Shown here: piece by piece, positions 31,526-43,264 of the stretch
How the letters are laid out: the number at the start of each line of letters is the position of its first letter
Position numbering within the stretch: position 1 is the stretch's first letter
The notes under the pieces: model-generated
The model's database searches: none
What the model was told of the DNA's origin: nothing
The model's input: the letters and a program-made list of their open reading frames with translations, nothing else
Position numbers and translations under genes: made by a program
NCBI RefSeq assembly: GCF_029407905.1
Contig: NC_073626.1
Span: 80,379,482 to 80,443,481, forward strand
Direction of reading: 5' to 3'
DNA length: 64,000 bases
DNA from: Bubalus kerabau
Lineage: Eukaryota > Chordata > Mammalia > Artiodactyla > Bovidae

Positions 31526-31777
31526 ACTGCTGTCTAACAACTGTTAAATCATGAAAGTTTGCTGAAAAGATGTTTTCTCAATTACAGCCATTTATAATAT
31601 TGAGGACCTGGCAATAAAATTTCACATTAAAAAAAAGAAATTAGCAGTCAGCAAATAACTTGGGGAAAGACTCCTGGGAATTCATGTGACCTCAGCCTAG
31701 ACCCCATTGTGTCACCTTGTTATCATAATCTCGCCTTATTTTAATCCTGTCTGAAACTATCTGAGGTTGGTATTATT

Positions 31778-31902
31778 GGGAATTCCCTCATGGTTCGGTA
31801 GTTAGGACTCTGCGCTTCCACTGCTGGGGGCACAGTTCTGATCCCCGTTTAGGGAACTAAGATCCCCTATCCCACATACAGTGTGGCATGGACAAAAAAA
31901 AA
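31778..31902 (+). repeat. CHR-type SINE
   Basis: GGGAATTCCCTCATGGTTCGG head, GATCCCCGTTTAGGGAACTAAG, A tail at 31892-31902. Confidence 0.9.
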
Positions 31903-32217
31903 TGAGAATGGCATTATGCTGTTAAGCTTCAGGTTGCTTTCTATATTTGAGCCGTTGGTACCCTCATACTGTAAAATCTGTATGGTTGTGATAATTCCAC
32001 AGACATAATTCAAAGATATTGTAGGTTTGGCTCCGACCACCACAGTAATGCAAATATCACAATAAAATGAGTCACACAAAGCTTTTGGTTTCCTAGTGCA
32101 TATAAAAATTATGTTTACTTTTATATAAAATCTAGTCTACTAGTGTGCAATAGTATTATGCCTAAAAAAAAAACCAATGTATATACCTTAATTAAAAGAT
32201 GGCATTGTTAAAAAATG

Positions 32218-33999
32218 CTAACCATCATATAGGCTTCCAGCAAGTCTTTATCTGCTGGTGGAGGGCCTTATCTCAGTGTTGATGGCTACTGACTGGTCAG
32301 GGTGGTGGCTGAAGATTGGGGCAGCCGTGGTAATTTCTTAAAACAGCAACGACATTTGCCACATTGACTGACTCTTCCTTTCAGGAGCGATTTCTCTGTA
32401 GCAGGCAGTGCTGATAGCATTTTACCACAGTAAAATTGGGAGTCAATCCCCTCAAACTCAGCTGTTGTTTATCAACTAAATTTATGTATATTCTAGATCC
32501 TTCGTTGTTATTTCAATAGTCCTCACAGCCTCTTTGCCAGGGGTAGATTCCATTTTCAGAAACCACTTTGCTCATCCATAAGAAGCAATTCCCCATCCTT
32601 TAAACTTTTATCATGAGGTTGCAGCAATACAGCCACATCTTCAGGCTTCATTTCTAATTCTAGTTTTCTTCCTTTCCCCACCATATCTGCAATTACTTCC
32701 TTCACTGTAGTCTTGAACCCCTCAAAGTCATCTGTGAGGGTTGGAATCAACTTCTTCCCAATTCCTGCGTATGTTAATATTTTGACCTCTTGGTACGAAT
32801 TATGGATGTTCTTAATGGCGCCTAGAATGGTGAATACTTTCTAGAAGGTTTTCAGTTTACTTTGCCAGGGTCAATCAGAAAAATCTCTTATCTATCACAG
32901 CTTATAGCCTTATGAAATATATTTCTTAAATAATAAGACTTGAAAGTCAAAACTACTTCTTGATTCATGGGCTCCAGAATGGGTGGTTTTTTTTTTTTTT
33001 TTTTTTAATGTTCAGTAGGACCCAACTGTAGGCTTAAAATATTCAGTAAACCCACAGTAAAGCTGTCATCCACGCTTTGTTGTTCCATTTATAGAGCATA
33101 GGCAGAGTAGATTTAGCCCAGCTCTTTTTTAAACAATTTTTATTTATTTATTTATATATATATTTTTGTTGTGCCACGCTGCATGTGGGATCTTAGCTTC
33201 CTGACCAGGGATTGAACCCATGCCTTCTGCACTAGAACTTGAAGTCTTAACCACTGGACCACTTGGGAAGTCCCTACCATAGTTCTTAAGGGCCCTAGAA
33301 TTTTCTGAAAAGTAAATGAATGTTGAGTTCAGCTTAAAGTCACCAGCTGCATTAGCCCCTAACTAGGGAGCCTGTCCTTGAGGCTTTGAAGCTATACATT
33401 GTCTTTTCTATGGCTGTGGAAGTCCTAGATGACCTCTTCTTCCAACATGAGGCTGTTGCTTCCACACAGAAAATTCCCGCTTAAGAGTAGCCACCATCAA
33501 TAATTATCTCAGCTAGATCTTCTGGATAACTTGCTGCATAACTTGACAACTTCTATATCAGCACTTGCTGCTTCACCTTGTACTCTTATGTCAAGGAGAT
33601 GGCATCTTTCCTTAAACCTCATGAACCAACTCTGCTAGTTTCAAACTTTTCTTCTGCAGCTTCTTCCCCTCTCTGTCTTCACGGAATTGAAGTAAGTTAG
33701 GACCTTGATCTGGATTAGGCTTGGCCTTAAAGGAATGTCGTGGTTGGTTTGATCTTCTGTCCAAACCACTAAAACTTTCTCCATATCAGCAATAAGGCTG
33801 TTTCACTCTCTCATCATTCATGTGTTTACTGAAGTAGCCCTTATAAGTACCTTCAAGAACTTTTTCTTTGCAGTCTCAAGAGCTAGCTTTTGGCCTTTTC
33901 TTTTTTCTTTTGACATGCCTTCCTCTTTTAAGTGTAATCATTTCTAGCTTTTGATTAAAGTGAAAGACTCTCCCTTTCACTTGAATACTTAGAAACCAT
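32218..33999 (-). pseudogene. Tigger1 transposase pseudogene
   Basis: The minus-strand start near 33999 reads MVSKYSSERES-like, as in Tigger transposase. Towards the C-terminus an open piece (32556-32750) contains IPTLTDDFEGFKTTVKEV and LELEMKPEDVAVLLQ. The frame ends at about 32218 (LYDG stop). The family protein has an N-terminal CENP-B-like helix-turn-helix and a DDE catalytic core. Here frameshifts and stops, an internal deletion with poly(T) at ~32990 and a CHR SINE at 33125-33274 break it. The region around the deletion is part of the catalytic core, so no activity is possible. Confidence 0.87.
33125..33274 (-). repeat. CHR-type SINE inside Tigger1
   Basis: Reverse SINE: (TTTA)n tail, TGACCAGGGATTGAACCC, GACCACTTGGGAAGTCCC. 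It inserted within the transposase reading frame, so it is younger than Tigger1. Confidence 0.92.
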
Positions 34000-34057
34000 T
34001 GTAGGGTTATTGGCCTAAACTTTAATATTGTGTCTCAGGGAACAGAGAGGCCTGAGG

Positions 34058-34086
34058 GGAGAGAGAGAGACAGAGAGACAGAGAGT
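34058..34086. repeat. (GA)n-rich microsatellite
   Basis: GGGAGAGAGAGAGACAGAGA within the Tigger1 5' region, expanded from a purine-rich stretch of the element. Confidence 0.8.
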
Positions 34087-34392
34087 GGCCAGTTGGTGCG
34101 GCAGTCAGCACACACACAGCATATTGATTAAGTTTGCTGTCTTACATGGGCGTGGCTTGTAGCACCCTCAAAACAATTGTAATAGTAATGTCACAGATCA
34201 CTGTAACAAATATAATGATAATGAAAAATTTTGAAATATTGTGAAAATTACCAAAATGTGACACAAAGACATGAAGTGAGCAAATGCTGATGGAAAAATA
34301 GCTCTGTTTGACTTGCTGGAGGCAGAATTGCCACAAACCTTCAATTTGTAAAAAATAAAATCTTCGAAGCACAATAAAATGAGGTAAGCCTG

Positions 34393-35951
34393 TTAGTAGC
34401 TTCTGGAAGAGTAGTTGGTGAGTTTTGTAGGGCCATAAAGTCAATAGCTTTATGATAACCACATGGGGGAGCTCAACCTTTCTTAACAGTTACCTTAGAA
34501 AAATCACAATCTTTGTTTTTGTTTGCATATTTATTTATTGCAATTACTTTTTATTTTTATCAATCACCCACAAGATTAAAAATATTCAGTTGGTGTCACC
34601 TCCCCCCTCGGCAACTCTTAGTCTTATTCCCTAGAACCACTCACTATTTTTTTAGCTGTTTTCACAAGTATTTGGCTCTCTGTTTCTAAATGTGGGACTT
34701 AGACTGTTCTATCTTGATTTAACAACTTTAGATAACATATTATATATGTTCTGTTATGGTAGATGTGGGTTTACAGTCAAGCACTCTAACCATCAGGCTA
34801 CACCAAGCTCCCCCTTCCATCTCCCATCCCATCCCCCTTCCAACCCTGCCCTTGCCACACAGACACACACACAAGTTGTGTACTTAGAATGCTTTCAAGT
34901 GAGAATTACAGAAAGCCTTGATTCTACTGGCTTGATAAGGGAATTTGTTATCTCCACTTAAGTCTGAAAATCGTGTTTTTCAAGGTTGCACAAAAGGTTG
35001 CACAATTCAGTGAAGCAATGAAACCTGAGAGCTTTTGTTCTTTGCTCTGCTGTCCTTGACGTGCTGACTTCATCTTCAGGCTGACTGCCCTCATGATTGA
35101 TAGGCGGTAGAAGCGTATTTGTTTGTCTTTCCCACATGTCCAGGGGAACATGGACAGTGCAGTGTCTTTGCACTTCTGTTTAAGAAGCCTCTCAGCAGAA
35201 TTGGATCTATGTTTCTTCCTAAAACTATCACAGTTAAAGGGATTGGGACTAACTAGATTTACCCTTTAGGACTGGTGTTGGGATCAGCACATTACCAAAC
35301 AGAAAATGGTAGATACTAAAACAAAATCTAGGTGGAGGAAGGTGGGAGATGGAGGGAAGGGATATTGGAGAGGTAGTAACACTCTGCCATAATAATAGAA
35401 TTATGTCATAATTTTTGGTTCAATTGATAGTCATGCATAGATCATATATTGTTCACTTCTGGGCCAAATAATATTTTATGGTTTAATTTATTTGCTTTTA
35501 TTGTTGTCATGCTTGCTTTTCCTGAAGTTGATGATTATAATATTCATTTTACTTATATACTTTTCAGTACTCCTCCTTATTTTTTTCCTATGAGATTTGT
35601 CAAACTCCCCTCAATACTTGCCCAAATGCTGAGCAAGTCAGATAATTTATTAACTTCATACCTTTTTCTGGGAGCTTACCTCCAAGAAGCTCCCTGGGGA
35701 GCACTCTGGACTGGTTGTTCTCTAGGTCAGTTGTCAAACTGTGGTTATTCTGTAACTCATTCTTAAATTTTACACTCCGTTTTGGAGACCCACAAATTTT
35801 CTTTTTCTTGATTCATTTGGTTATTTTTCTGGACTCTTATTAGCTTTCTAAGGAAGGAAGTTTGTAGAACTTTTGTGTGTCTACAAATGCTTTTAGTTTA
35901 CTCTAAAGCTTGACCAGGTATAAAATTCTAACTTGAATTTCTTGCCTGGGG
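34393..35951. other. No gene; low-copy with possible old LINE text
   Basis: No supported gene. A C-rich stretch at 34800-34860 and a short (AC)n at 34860-34872 are present. From about 35430 the AT-rich text (GACCAGGTATAAAATTCTAA near 35912) weakly recalls an old LINE. Confidence 0.4.
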
Positions 35952-38131
35952 CACAGATCATGAACCCCTTATTGCAAAATTCAGACTTAAATTGAAGAAA
36001 GTGGGGAAAACTACTAGGCCATTCAGGTATGACCTAAATCAAATCCCTTAGCATTATACAGTGGAAGTGACAAATAGACTCAAGATGAGAGCTGATAGAG
36101 GGCCTGAAGAACTATGGACGGAGGTTTGCAACATTGTGCACGAGGAGGTGATCAAAACCATTCCCAAGAAAAAGAAATGAGAAAAGGAAAAATGGTTGTC
36201 TGAGAAGGCCTTACAAATAGCTGAGAAAAGAAGAGAAGCAAAAGGCATTGGAGAAAAGGAAAGATATACCCATGCGAATGCAGAGTTCTAAAGAATAGCA
36301 AGGAGAGATAAGAAAGCCTTCCTAAGTGAACAATGCAAAGAAATAGAAGAAAACAATAGAATGGGAAAGACTAGAAATCTCTTCAAGAAAATTAGAGATA
36401 TCAATGGAATATTTCATGCAAAGATGAGCACAATAAAGGACAGAAATCGTATGGACCTAACAGAAGCAGAAGATATGAAGAAGAGGTGGTAAGAATACAC
36501 AGAAGAATTATATAAAAAAGATCTTAATGACCCAGATAACCACAATAGTATGATCACTTACTTATAGCCAGACATCTTGGAGTGCAAAATCAAGTGGGCC
36601 TTAGGAAGCAACACTAGGAACAAAGCTAGTGGAGGTGATGGAATTCCAGCTGAGCTATTTCAAATCCTGAAAGATGATACTGTGAAAGTGCTGCACTCAA
36701 TATGCCAGCAAATTTGGAAAATTCAACAGTGGCCACAGGACTAGAAAAGGTCAAAATTTATTCCAATCCCAAAGAAGGGCAATGTCAAAGAATGTTCAAA
36801 CTATCACACAATTGCATTCATTTCACATGCTAGCAAAGTAATGCTCAAAATCCTCCAAGCTAGGCTTCAACAGTATGTGAATCGAGAACTTCCAAATGTT
36901 CAAGCTGGGTTTAGAAAAGGCAGGGGAACCAGAGGTCAAATTGCCAACATCCACTGGATCATAGAAAAAGCAAGAGAATTCCAGAAAAAATCTATTTCTG
37001 CTTCATTGACTATGCCAAAGCCTTTGACTGTGTGGATCACAGCAAACTGTGGAAAATTCTTAAAGAGATGGAAATACCAGATCATGTTACCTGCCTCCTG
37101 AGCAATCTGTATGCAGGTCAAGAAGCAAGAATTAGAACTGGACATGGAACAACAGACTGGTTCAGTATTGAGAAAGGAGTACATCAAGGCTGTATATTGT
37201 CACCCTGCTTATTTAACTTATACACAGAGTATATCATGTGAAATGCTGGGATGGATGCAACACAAGCTGGAATCATGATTTCTCCAACACAAGCTGGAGA
37301 AATATCAATAACCTCAGATATGCAGATGACACCACCCTTATGGCAGAAAGTGAAGAGGAACTAGAGAGCCTCTTGATGAAGGTGAAAGAGGAGAGTGAAA
37401 AAGCTGGCCTAAAACAACATTCAAAAAATGAAGATCATAGCATCCAGTCCCATCACTTCATGGCAAATAGATGAGGAAATAATGGAAACAGTGACAGACT
37501 TTATTTTCTTGGGCTCCAAAATCACTTTGGGCAGGGACTGCAGCCTTGAATTTAAAATGCTTGCTCTTGAAATTAACTTGCTCCTTGGAAGAGAAGTTAT
37601 GACCAACCTAGACGCATATTAAAAAGCAGAGACATTACTTTGCTGACAAAGGTCCATCTAGTCAAAGCTACGGTTTTTCCATTAGTCATGTATGGATGTG
37701 AGAGTTGAACCATAAAGAGAGCTGAACATCAAAGAATTGATGCTTTTGAACTGTGGTGTTAGAGAAGACTCATGAGAGTCCCTTGGATTGCAAGGAGATG
37801 AAACCAGTCAATCCTAAAGGAAATCAGTCATGAATATTCACTGGAAGGACTGATGCTCAAGCTGAAGTTCCAATACTTTGGCCACCTGATGGGAAGAGCT
37901 GACTCATTAGAAAAGACCCTGAAAGATTGAAGGTAGGAGGAGAAGGGGATGACAGAGGATGAGATGGTTAGATGGCATCACCGACTCAATGGACATGAGT
38001 TTGAGCAAGCTCTGGGAGATGGTGAAGGAATGGGAAGCTTGGCTTGCTGCAGTCCATGGGGTTGCAAAGAGTCGGACAGGACTGAGTGACTGAACAACAG
38101 CGATAACAATAACAACTACAAAAACAACAAG
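35952..38131 (+). repeat. BovB LINE, 2.1 kb, broken ORF
   Basis: The longest BovB here: from the end of the endonuclease region, through the RT domain, to the 3' terminus and an (AAC)n-type tail (about 38092-38131). RT motifs are readable in pieces: QAGFRKGRGTRGQIANIHW, SIEKGVHQGCILSPCLFNLY, and the catalytic YADD box at 37319-37330. Stops (for example TAG at 36291 and TAA at 36490) and shifts break the frame. A 27-bp step duplication repeats CAACACAAGCTGGA at 37258 and 37285. The 5' ~1 kb is missing. Confidence 0.94.
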
Positions 38132-38340
38132 ATCATTACTGAGAAGTTCAAGCCATTCTCATTCCTGTTCACTTGTATGTGATCTTTTATTCTCTCTTCT
38201 GAAGACTAAAGGATTTTCACGTTATTCCCAATGAACAGTAACTGTAGGATGCTGTCCTTGGAGTGAGACATCTGAAATTAATAGTGCTAATCTTTGGTGA
38301 GTCTTTTAAAGCTATAGACTTGGGTCCTTCAGCTCCACTG

Positions 38341-38557
38341 AAGTGAAGTGAAGTGAAAGTTGCTCAGTCATGTCCAACTCTTTGTGACCCCATGGACTGT
38401 GGCCCACCAGGCTCGTCTGTCCATGGAATTCTCCAGGCCAGAATACTGGAGTGGGTAGCCTTTCCCTTCTCCAGGGGATCTTCCTAACCCAAGGGATCAA
38501 AATCAAGTCTCCTGCATTGCAGGCAGATTCTTTACCAGCTAGCCACCAGGGAAGCCC
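38341..38557 (-). repeat. Bov-tA SINE
   Basis: Full-length reverse copy from the GAAGTGAAGTGAAGTGAAAG start to AGCCACCAGGGAAGCCC. Confidence 0.95.
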
Positions 38558-40143
38558 TGAGCTCCACTAGTTATCTTGAATTATTTCTTAGATTATCACT
38601 CTTTAATTTTTTTCTTCTTCTCTTTCTGGCACTTAGAATGATCAGATTCCATAATCTGGACTAATATTCTGATTTTCTTATCTTTTGTATTTTTCATCTT
38701 TCCCTTGTTCCCCTGATCTCTTTTTTTCATACTTTCTGGGAAGACTATTTTTCAACACCTCTATTTAATTAAAACTTTTTCAATGTATAGATTTTAAGAG
38801 CTGTTTATTGTTCCTGGATTATCTGTTTTTGAAGCATTGTTTTTAAGGATACACCTTCTAGCTAAGGTTATTCTCTTTGTGAGTTTTTATCTCTTCCCTG
38901 TATTGTTTATCCCCTTTTCCCTTTCCACTCCTTGAATTTTTCTGTTGTTTCTCCCTTTCTTTTCATGTTTGCTTGTTGTGAATTCTCTCTTCCATGTTGT
39001 TGTCTTCCAGAAATAGCAGTTAAAAGTCTGATAAAGTATTCATTTATATTTAAGGGTGGAATCCCAAGGAGTTGGTTAGAAGTTTGTTTGTAGCCACTTC
39101 TCCTATGAAATCTTTCATGATTCCTCTAACCTCTGGGGTTTTAGTATTTTAATCCCCAAAGCACTCTGAATCTCTTTTATGGCATTCACATTCTGCTTTA
39201 TATCAGTTACCTCTAACCTAGTCTTATACATGTAAACTCTTCTATGAGATATGGATTCATTCTCCTGGGATAAGTTGCATTAAACCAGCCTGGATAACTT
39301 TGGAACATTTTCTTTCTTCTATTTCACTTTCAATGCTATTTATCATTGTCAATTCTTGTTAATCAGGAACATGGTTGAAATTCCTGGATTAACTTTGCAC
39401 AATCTGGGAAAAACAGCCATAGAATTGTTTGACAAATTTACTAAATAAAAATCATCTATCAGTATTTTATTTTTGTAGTTTCATTGATTTGTGGGCAGCA
39501 TAGTTATCCTTCAAGGTGTTGGGTCTGTCAGTCATCAGGGAAATGATACCCCAAGAACTCACAAAAAATAGCTTGTTAAAAACTGGAGTGATTTGTAAAC
39601 ATCTACTGAATCAAAGAGTGATGTGTAATAAATGGCTCTCAACTCAAACTAAAGTATGATTAGAAAAGGAATATTTCTTTTAAAGATGGTGAAGGGCTTC
39701 TAAGAAGTATAGTGCTTCAAAGTGAATACATTTTTGTCAACTTCCTTAGCAATAGTCATTGTTTAATTAGCTATCAAGAATATATAGTTTTAAGAAGATA
39801 AGAATTATTTTAGTGCTACTAGATTATGTATTTTACTTCTCTGTTATGAACTAGAAAGAACATTTACCTTGAAACATTGCCATATAATTATATATCATGA
39901 AACAATTGCTAGTGTGCAAAATGATGATTTAAAAACAAAATCAAGTCAACTGATGTAAAAGAGTTGATGCAAAGCTTACTAAAATTTTCTGAAAGGTGTA
40001 AAAATTGAAAGCTTAATCTATGTTGATGGTGAACAAGTCACAATTTGTTTCCCTTTGCAAACTAAACAAAAAAAAGTTGACTCTGACAATTTTCCTGAAT
40101 CTTAAGTGTAACAGAGATTTGTTTGATTAGTTAACTCCCTGAA
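38558..40143. other. 1.6-kb AT-rich interval without gene
   Basis: Pyrimidine-rich text at 38600-39010 has the feel of an old LINE 3' region but matches no family I can name. The rest is low-copy. No coding evidence. Confidence 0.4.
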
Positions 40144-40595
40144 GGGCTTCCCAGGTGAAACTTGCTTAGTTACTCAGTCATGTCCAACTTTTTGTGACTC
40201 CATGAACTATAGCCTGCCAGGCTACTCTGTTCATGGGGTTTTCCAGGCAAGAATACTGGAATGGGTTGCCATTCCCTTCTCTGGGGGATCTTCCCAAACC
40301 AGGGGTTGAACCTGGGTCTCCTGCATTGAAGGCAGATTCTTTACTATCTGAGACACCAAGAACCTGCCTGCCAATGCATGAGACATAATAGACTCGAGTT
40401 CAATCCCTGAGTTGGAAAGATCCCCTGGAGGAGGGCATGGCAACCCACTCCAGTATTCTTGAGAAGTTGAATTCTCCTTATTCTGGAGAATCCCACAGAT
40501 AGAGGAGCTGACAGATAGAGGATGTGGCAGGCAACATCTATAGGTCACACGGGTTAGACACAACTGAAATGACTTAGCATGCAAACATGGACAAT
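40144..40595 (+). repeat. Bov-tA SINE interrupted by a second Bov-tA
   Basis: Head GGGCTTCCCAGGT at 40144-40156, then a reverse Bov-tA, then the rest of the outer copy (CCTGCCTGCCAATGCATGAG to CACAACTGAAATGACTTAGC). Outer target-site copies TCCCTGAA at 40136-40143 and 40596-40603 fix the ends. The outer copy is diverged and carries a small internal insertion near 40462-40490. Confidence 0.9.
40157..40358 (-). repeat. Bov-tA SINE nested in Bov-tA
   Basis: Reverse copy from AACTTGCTTAGTTACTCAG to CTATCTGAGACACCA, inside the head of the outer SINE in the opposite orientation. Confidence 0.92.
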
Positions 40596-40824
40596 TCCCT
40601 GAAATCTGTGGTGTGTGAGTATGTATGTTTCTGTGCTTGTGTGTGTACTTGGCTTGGTGAAGTGGTAGAAGGGGAAGAAAGCAAGGTGCTTGATCTCAGA
40701 GTAGCCTTACCTTTGCCCGATAACCTCAAATGGGAAAATAATGGCAAAAGTAGAGGCGTACTTAGAACATCATTGTGGGTACTAAAAGAATGGTGAAAAA
40801 GGTATGGTAGTTTTAAGAACTGGC

Positions 40825-41345
40825 TGCTGTTTCTTTGACATGCCTCCCATCAAGGAGTATATACCCTCTCCCTTTGAATCTTGGCTGGCTTCTGACTCCC
40901 CCAATAGCCAATAGATGGAGCAGAAGTGATGCTGTGTGCCTCCTGAGGCAAGGCGAGAAAGGTGATATAGATTCAGCTTTTGGAACCCTGCTCCACCATG
41001 TAAGTTCCTGTACTGCCATACTGAGAGAAAATCCATATCACACAAGAGGCCATGTGTAGGCGCTCAGAACCAGTAAGGGTCTCAGCTGATAGGTAGCGTC
41101 ACCTATTAGACATTTGAATGAATATACCTCCAGATGATTCCAGCACATCTTTTCCCCCCCATGCCATAATCAATGCCAGCTGTTGAATCTTCCCAACTGA
41201 AGCCTCAAGTGTCACGGAGCAGAGACAAGTCATATTTGCTGTGCCCTGTTAAAATTTCTGATCCACAAAATTCACAAGCATAATGAAATGGTTGTTTTAA
41301 GCCTCTAAGTTTTAGGGTAATTTGCTATGTGGCAATAGTGATAAA
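40825..41345 (+). repeat. Old LTR-like sequence
   Basis: The end GAAATGGTTGTTTTAAGCC, TCTAAGTTTTAGGGTAATTTG, CTATGTGGCAATAGTGATAA is the typical poly(A)-signal region and 3' end of mammalian MaLR/ERVL-type LTRs. Upstream text (GACTCCCCCAATAGCCAATAG; GAGAGAAAATCCATATCAC) fits such an LTR. The family is not assigned, and there is no internal viral sequence. Confidence 0.5.
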
Positions 41346-41574
41346 ATAGAAGGGACAAAAGAGAGTAGATTAGTCAGGTTCTAGGGGAAGAAAGCTGGGT
41401 TGTGAGATGACTATGCTGAACGGAAGCAAATTTTCTAAACACACAGGTAGATCATGAGTGAGCCTCAGGTGACAGCCCTTAACTGTTCTGATATCACCCT
41501 AGGAATTCTTCAGATGTATTAACAAACACAAGAATGTAAAAGAATTAAAATACTAATGTTCTCTTATTATTTTT

Positions 41575-41765
41575 TTTTCCTAAGAGGTAAGAAATGGATT
41601 TTTTCAGATACAGAGAGATGCACACTCCACAGAGTGTGGGCCATCGTAGAGGGCAAATGCGGCCGTTCTCTTATTCTGTAGTCTTTCATGAGTTCCTCCA
41701 GCTTCCATGAAATATTGCTGGGTGGCAGAGTTCCCTTTCCTAGTACTCTTGGTGACACCTGAAGT
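41575..41765 (-). repeat. Fragment of a ruminant ERV-type LTR
   Basis: On the minus strand, CACTCTGTGGAGTGTGCATCTC and AATCCATTTCTTACCTCTTAG followed by AAAAAAAAA recall the R region of a common bovine endogenous-retrovirus LTR. The A-run on the 3' side suggests a polyadenylated retrocopied end. No retroviral gene is present. Confidence 0.45.
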
Positions 41766-41968
41766 ATGTTGTTAATAATACTGACATGAAGTTATGTTAA
41801 GAAGATTAGTAAAAGTAACTACATCAAACATTAGAAGTTAACTTCACATAGAACATGTGTGACTACAAACTCTACAACGTTGATCTAATTTGCAAATATT
41901 CAATAATACCACTTAACTCCTCTTGTAGGGGGTATATAAGCCCCTGAGCACATTTAGTCTGTGCTCAG

Positions 41969-42619
41969 TCATCTTGCATTTCCTGAAATGTGCAGCAAAT
42001 CTTCAAGTTCAAACCCAGGTGAACTATTGTCTCTCTTCACTATTGCCCCTGACTCCACTGTCTGTTTTTTGGCTGTGAACATTTTTATCTCTTGCTTCCG
42101 ATCATCTTTAGTGATACAGACCAAGCAGTAGCCATCAACTGTTGAAATTATTCTCTGTATAACTCTCTGAGGTTGCAGAGCTATGGGTACCCAAACTTCT
42201 TTAAATATATTTATTTGGCTGCGGTGGGCCTCAGTTGTGGCACACAAGATCTTTGATCTTCTTTCAGCATGCACATCTTTTAATTGCAGCATGTGAGCTC
42301 CAAGCTGCAGCATATGAGAACTACTTCCCTGACTAGGGTTCTAACCCGGGCCCCCTGTATTGGGATCTGAGTCTTAGTTACTGGACCACCAGGGAAGTCC
42401 CTACACAAACGTTTTTTGATATTGATGGGGGAGAGTAAACCTGAAGTTTTTGCAGATGGTTGCCAACTTGTTTATCCCTTCACTGTATTGCTTTCCTTTC
42501 TTGGCCAAAGAGTTGCTCTTGTTTCCATTGAGTTCTTTGGGGGAAGAAAAACAGGAGTCCTGTTTTTTAGGACTCTCTTCTGACATGCATGTATTGTACT
42601 GAGGGTAAATAAGAATCAA
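41969..42619 (-). other. Unidentified protein-like stretch split by CHR SINE
   Basis: Two minus-strand open pieces lie on either side of the SINE at 42205-42401. The right piece (42401-42619) reads with motifs SEESPKKQDSCFSSPKELNG and INKLATICKNFRFTLPHQYQ. The left piece after the SINE reads VPIALQPQRVIQRIISTVDG and LVCITKDDRKQEIKMFTAKK, ending HISGNAR. The composition is balanced and not repeat-like. The two pieces are in different frames once the SINE is removed. I do not recognise the protein. It could be a decayed retrocopy of a host gene, an unknown exon, or chance. No splice signals or poly(A) tail were confirmed. Confidence 0.3.
42205..42401 (-). repeat. CHR-type SINE
   Basis: (ATTT) tail at 42205, TGACTAGGGTTCTAACCCGG, ACCACCAGGGAAGTCCC. 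Flanks TACCCAAACTTCTTT and TACACAAACGTTTTT form an imperfect 15-bp duplication. Confidence 0.9.
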
Positions 42620-43177
42620 GCTGGACCAACATTTAATGATAACTTAAATAAGTTAAAATTGAACTTTCTTTTATTCTTCATAACTGAAACTATGTTATTG
42701 ATGAGTCCTTATTCCCTCTGATAGTAGAAAACACTTGTAATGGGATCTATAAATGAAAATTTAAGCTAAGATCCTAAGATGACAAATGCCAGATGTCAGA
42801 GTGGATTGTGAGGATTTGTGAAATTTCAAGGGAAGTTTCTAAATCTTTTTCATATCCAAGTTCTAAAGGATAGGGTTGGAAATGGGAAGAGAGGATTGGA
42901 TGGATGTCTTTGAAGAGAGCTCTGTTGTGAGCCCTCCCTGCTTCCTTGCTGTTCAACTAAATCCGGAGGGAAGAGTTCCTCAGGAATCTTGCTATGAGAT
43001 TCATGTAGTTGAGGGTGGGGTGGGGCTGAGTGTAGCCCTGTGAACTGATGTCTGACTTTTGAGGGAAAAAATGTAAAAGACAGGAATGTGGACTATCCAG
43101 CTGATCCAAGGTGGGAGCAGAGGATGTGTTTGTGTGTTTTCTCAATCAGATGTGATCATTGGGAGAAAAGACAGGCC
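42620..43177. other. No recognised feature
   Basis: Low-copy DNA with G-rich stretches (GTTGAGGGTGGGGTGGGGC near 43008). No gene supported. Confidence 0.45.
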
Positions 43178-43191
43178 TGAGGCTCTCTGAG

Positions 43192-43264
43192 GCCTGAGGC
43201 CAGGGAGGCCTGGTGTGCTGCAGTCCATGGGGTCGAAAAGAGTCACGACTGAGTGACTGAACTG
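43192..43264 (+). repeat. Tiny BovB 3' tail insertion with TSD
   Basis: About 70 bp of BovB 3' terminus (CAGGGAGGCCTGGTGTGCTG to GACTGAGTGACTGAACTGAA). It is flanked by CTGAGGCTCTCTGA at 43178-43191 and CTGAGGCTCTTTGA at 43266-43279, a 14-bp duplication with one mismatch. Confidence 0.88.

Larger units (their letters stand above)
32000..34392 (-). mobile_element. Tigger1-type DNA transposon, near full length
   Basis: Reversed TcMar-Tigger (pogo clade) element of ~2.4 kb. The right terminus complement is CAGGCTTACCTCATTTTATTG and the left terminus is CAGACATAATTCAAAGATAT, both degraded versions of the family ends. Non-coding terminal text such as CAATAAAATGAGTCACAC and TTACCAAAATGTGACACAAAG fits. 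The total is close to the ~2.4 kb family length, but this includes a 150-bp CHR SINE and a deletion replaced by poly(T) at 32984-33006. A clean TA duplication is no longer visible. It is a cut-and-paste element, long dead. Confidence 0.9.

Noticed and set aside
34775..34830. tRNA-like phrase AGCACTCTAACCATCAGGC
   Set aside because: Too short, with no matching acceptor stem or complete A and B boxes. Probably chance or a very old SINE scrap.
40587..41059. Overlapping short frames on both strands near 40.6-41.0 kb
   Set aside because: They fall in or next to an LTR-like sequence with no recognisable protein motif.
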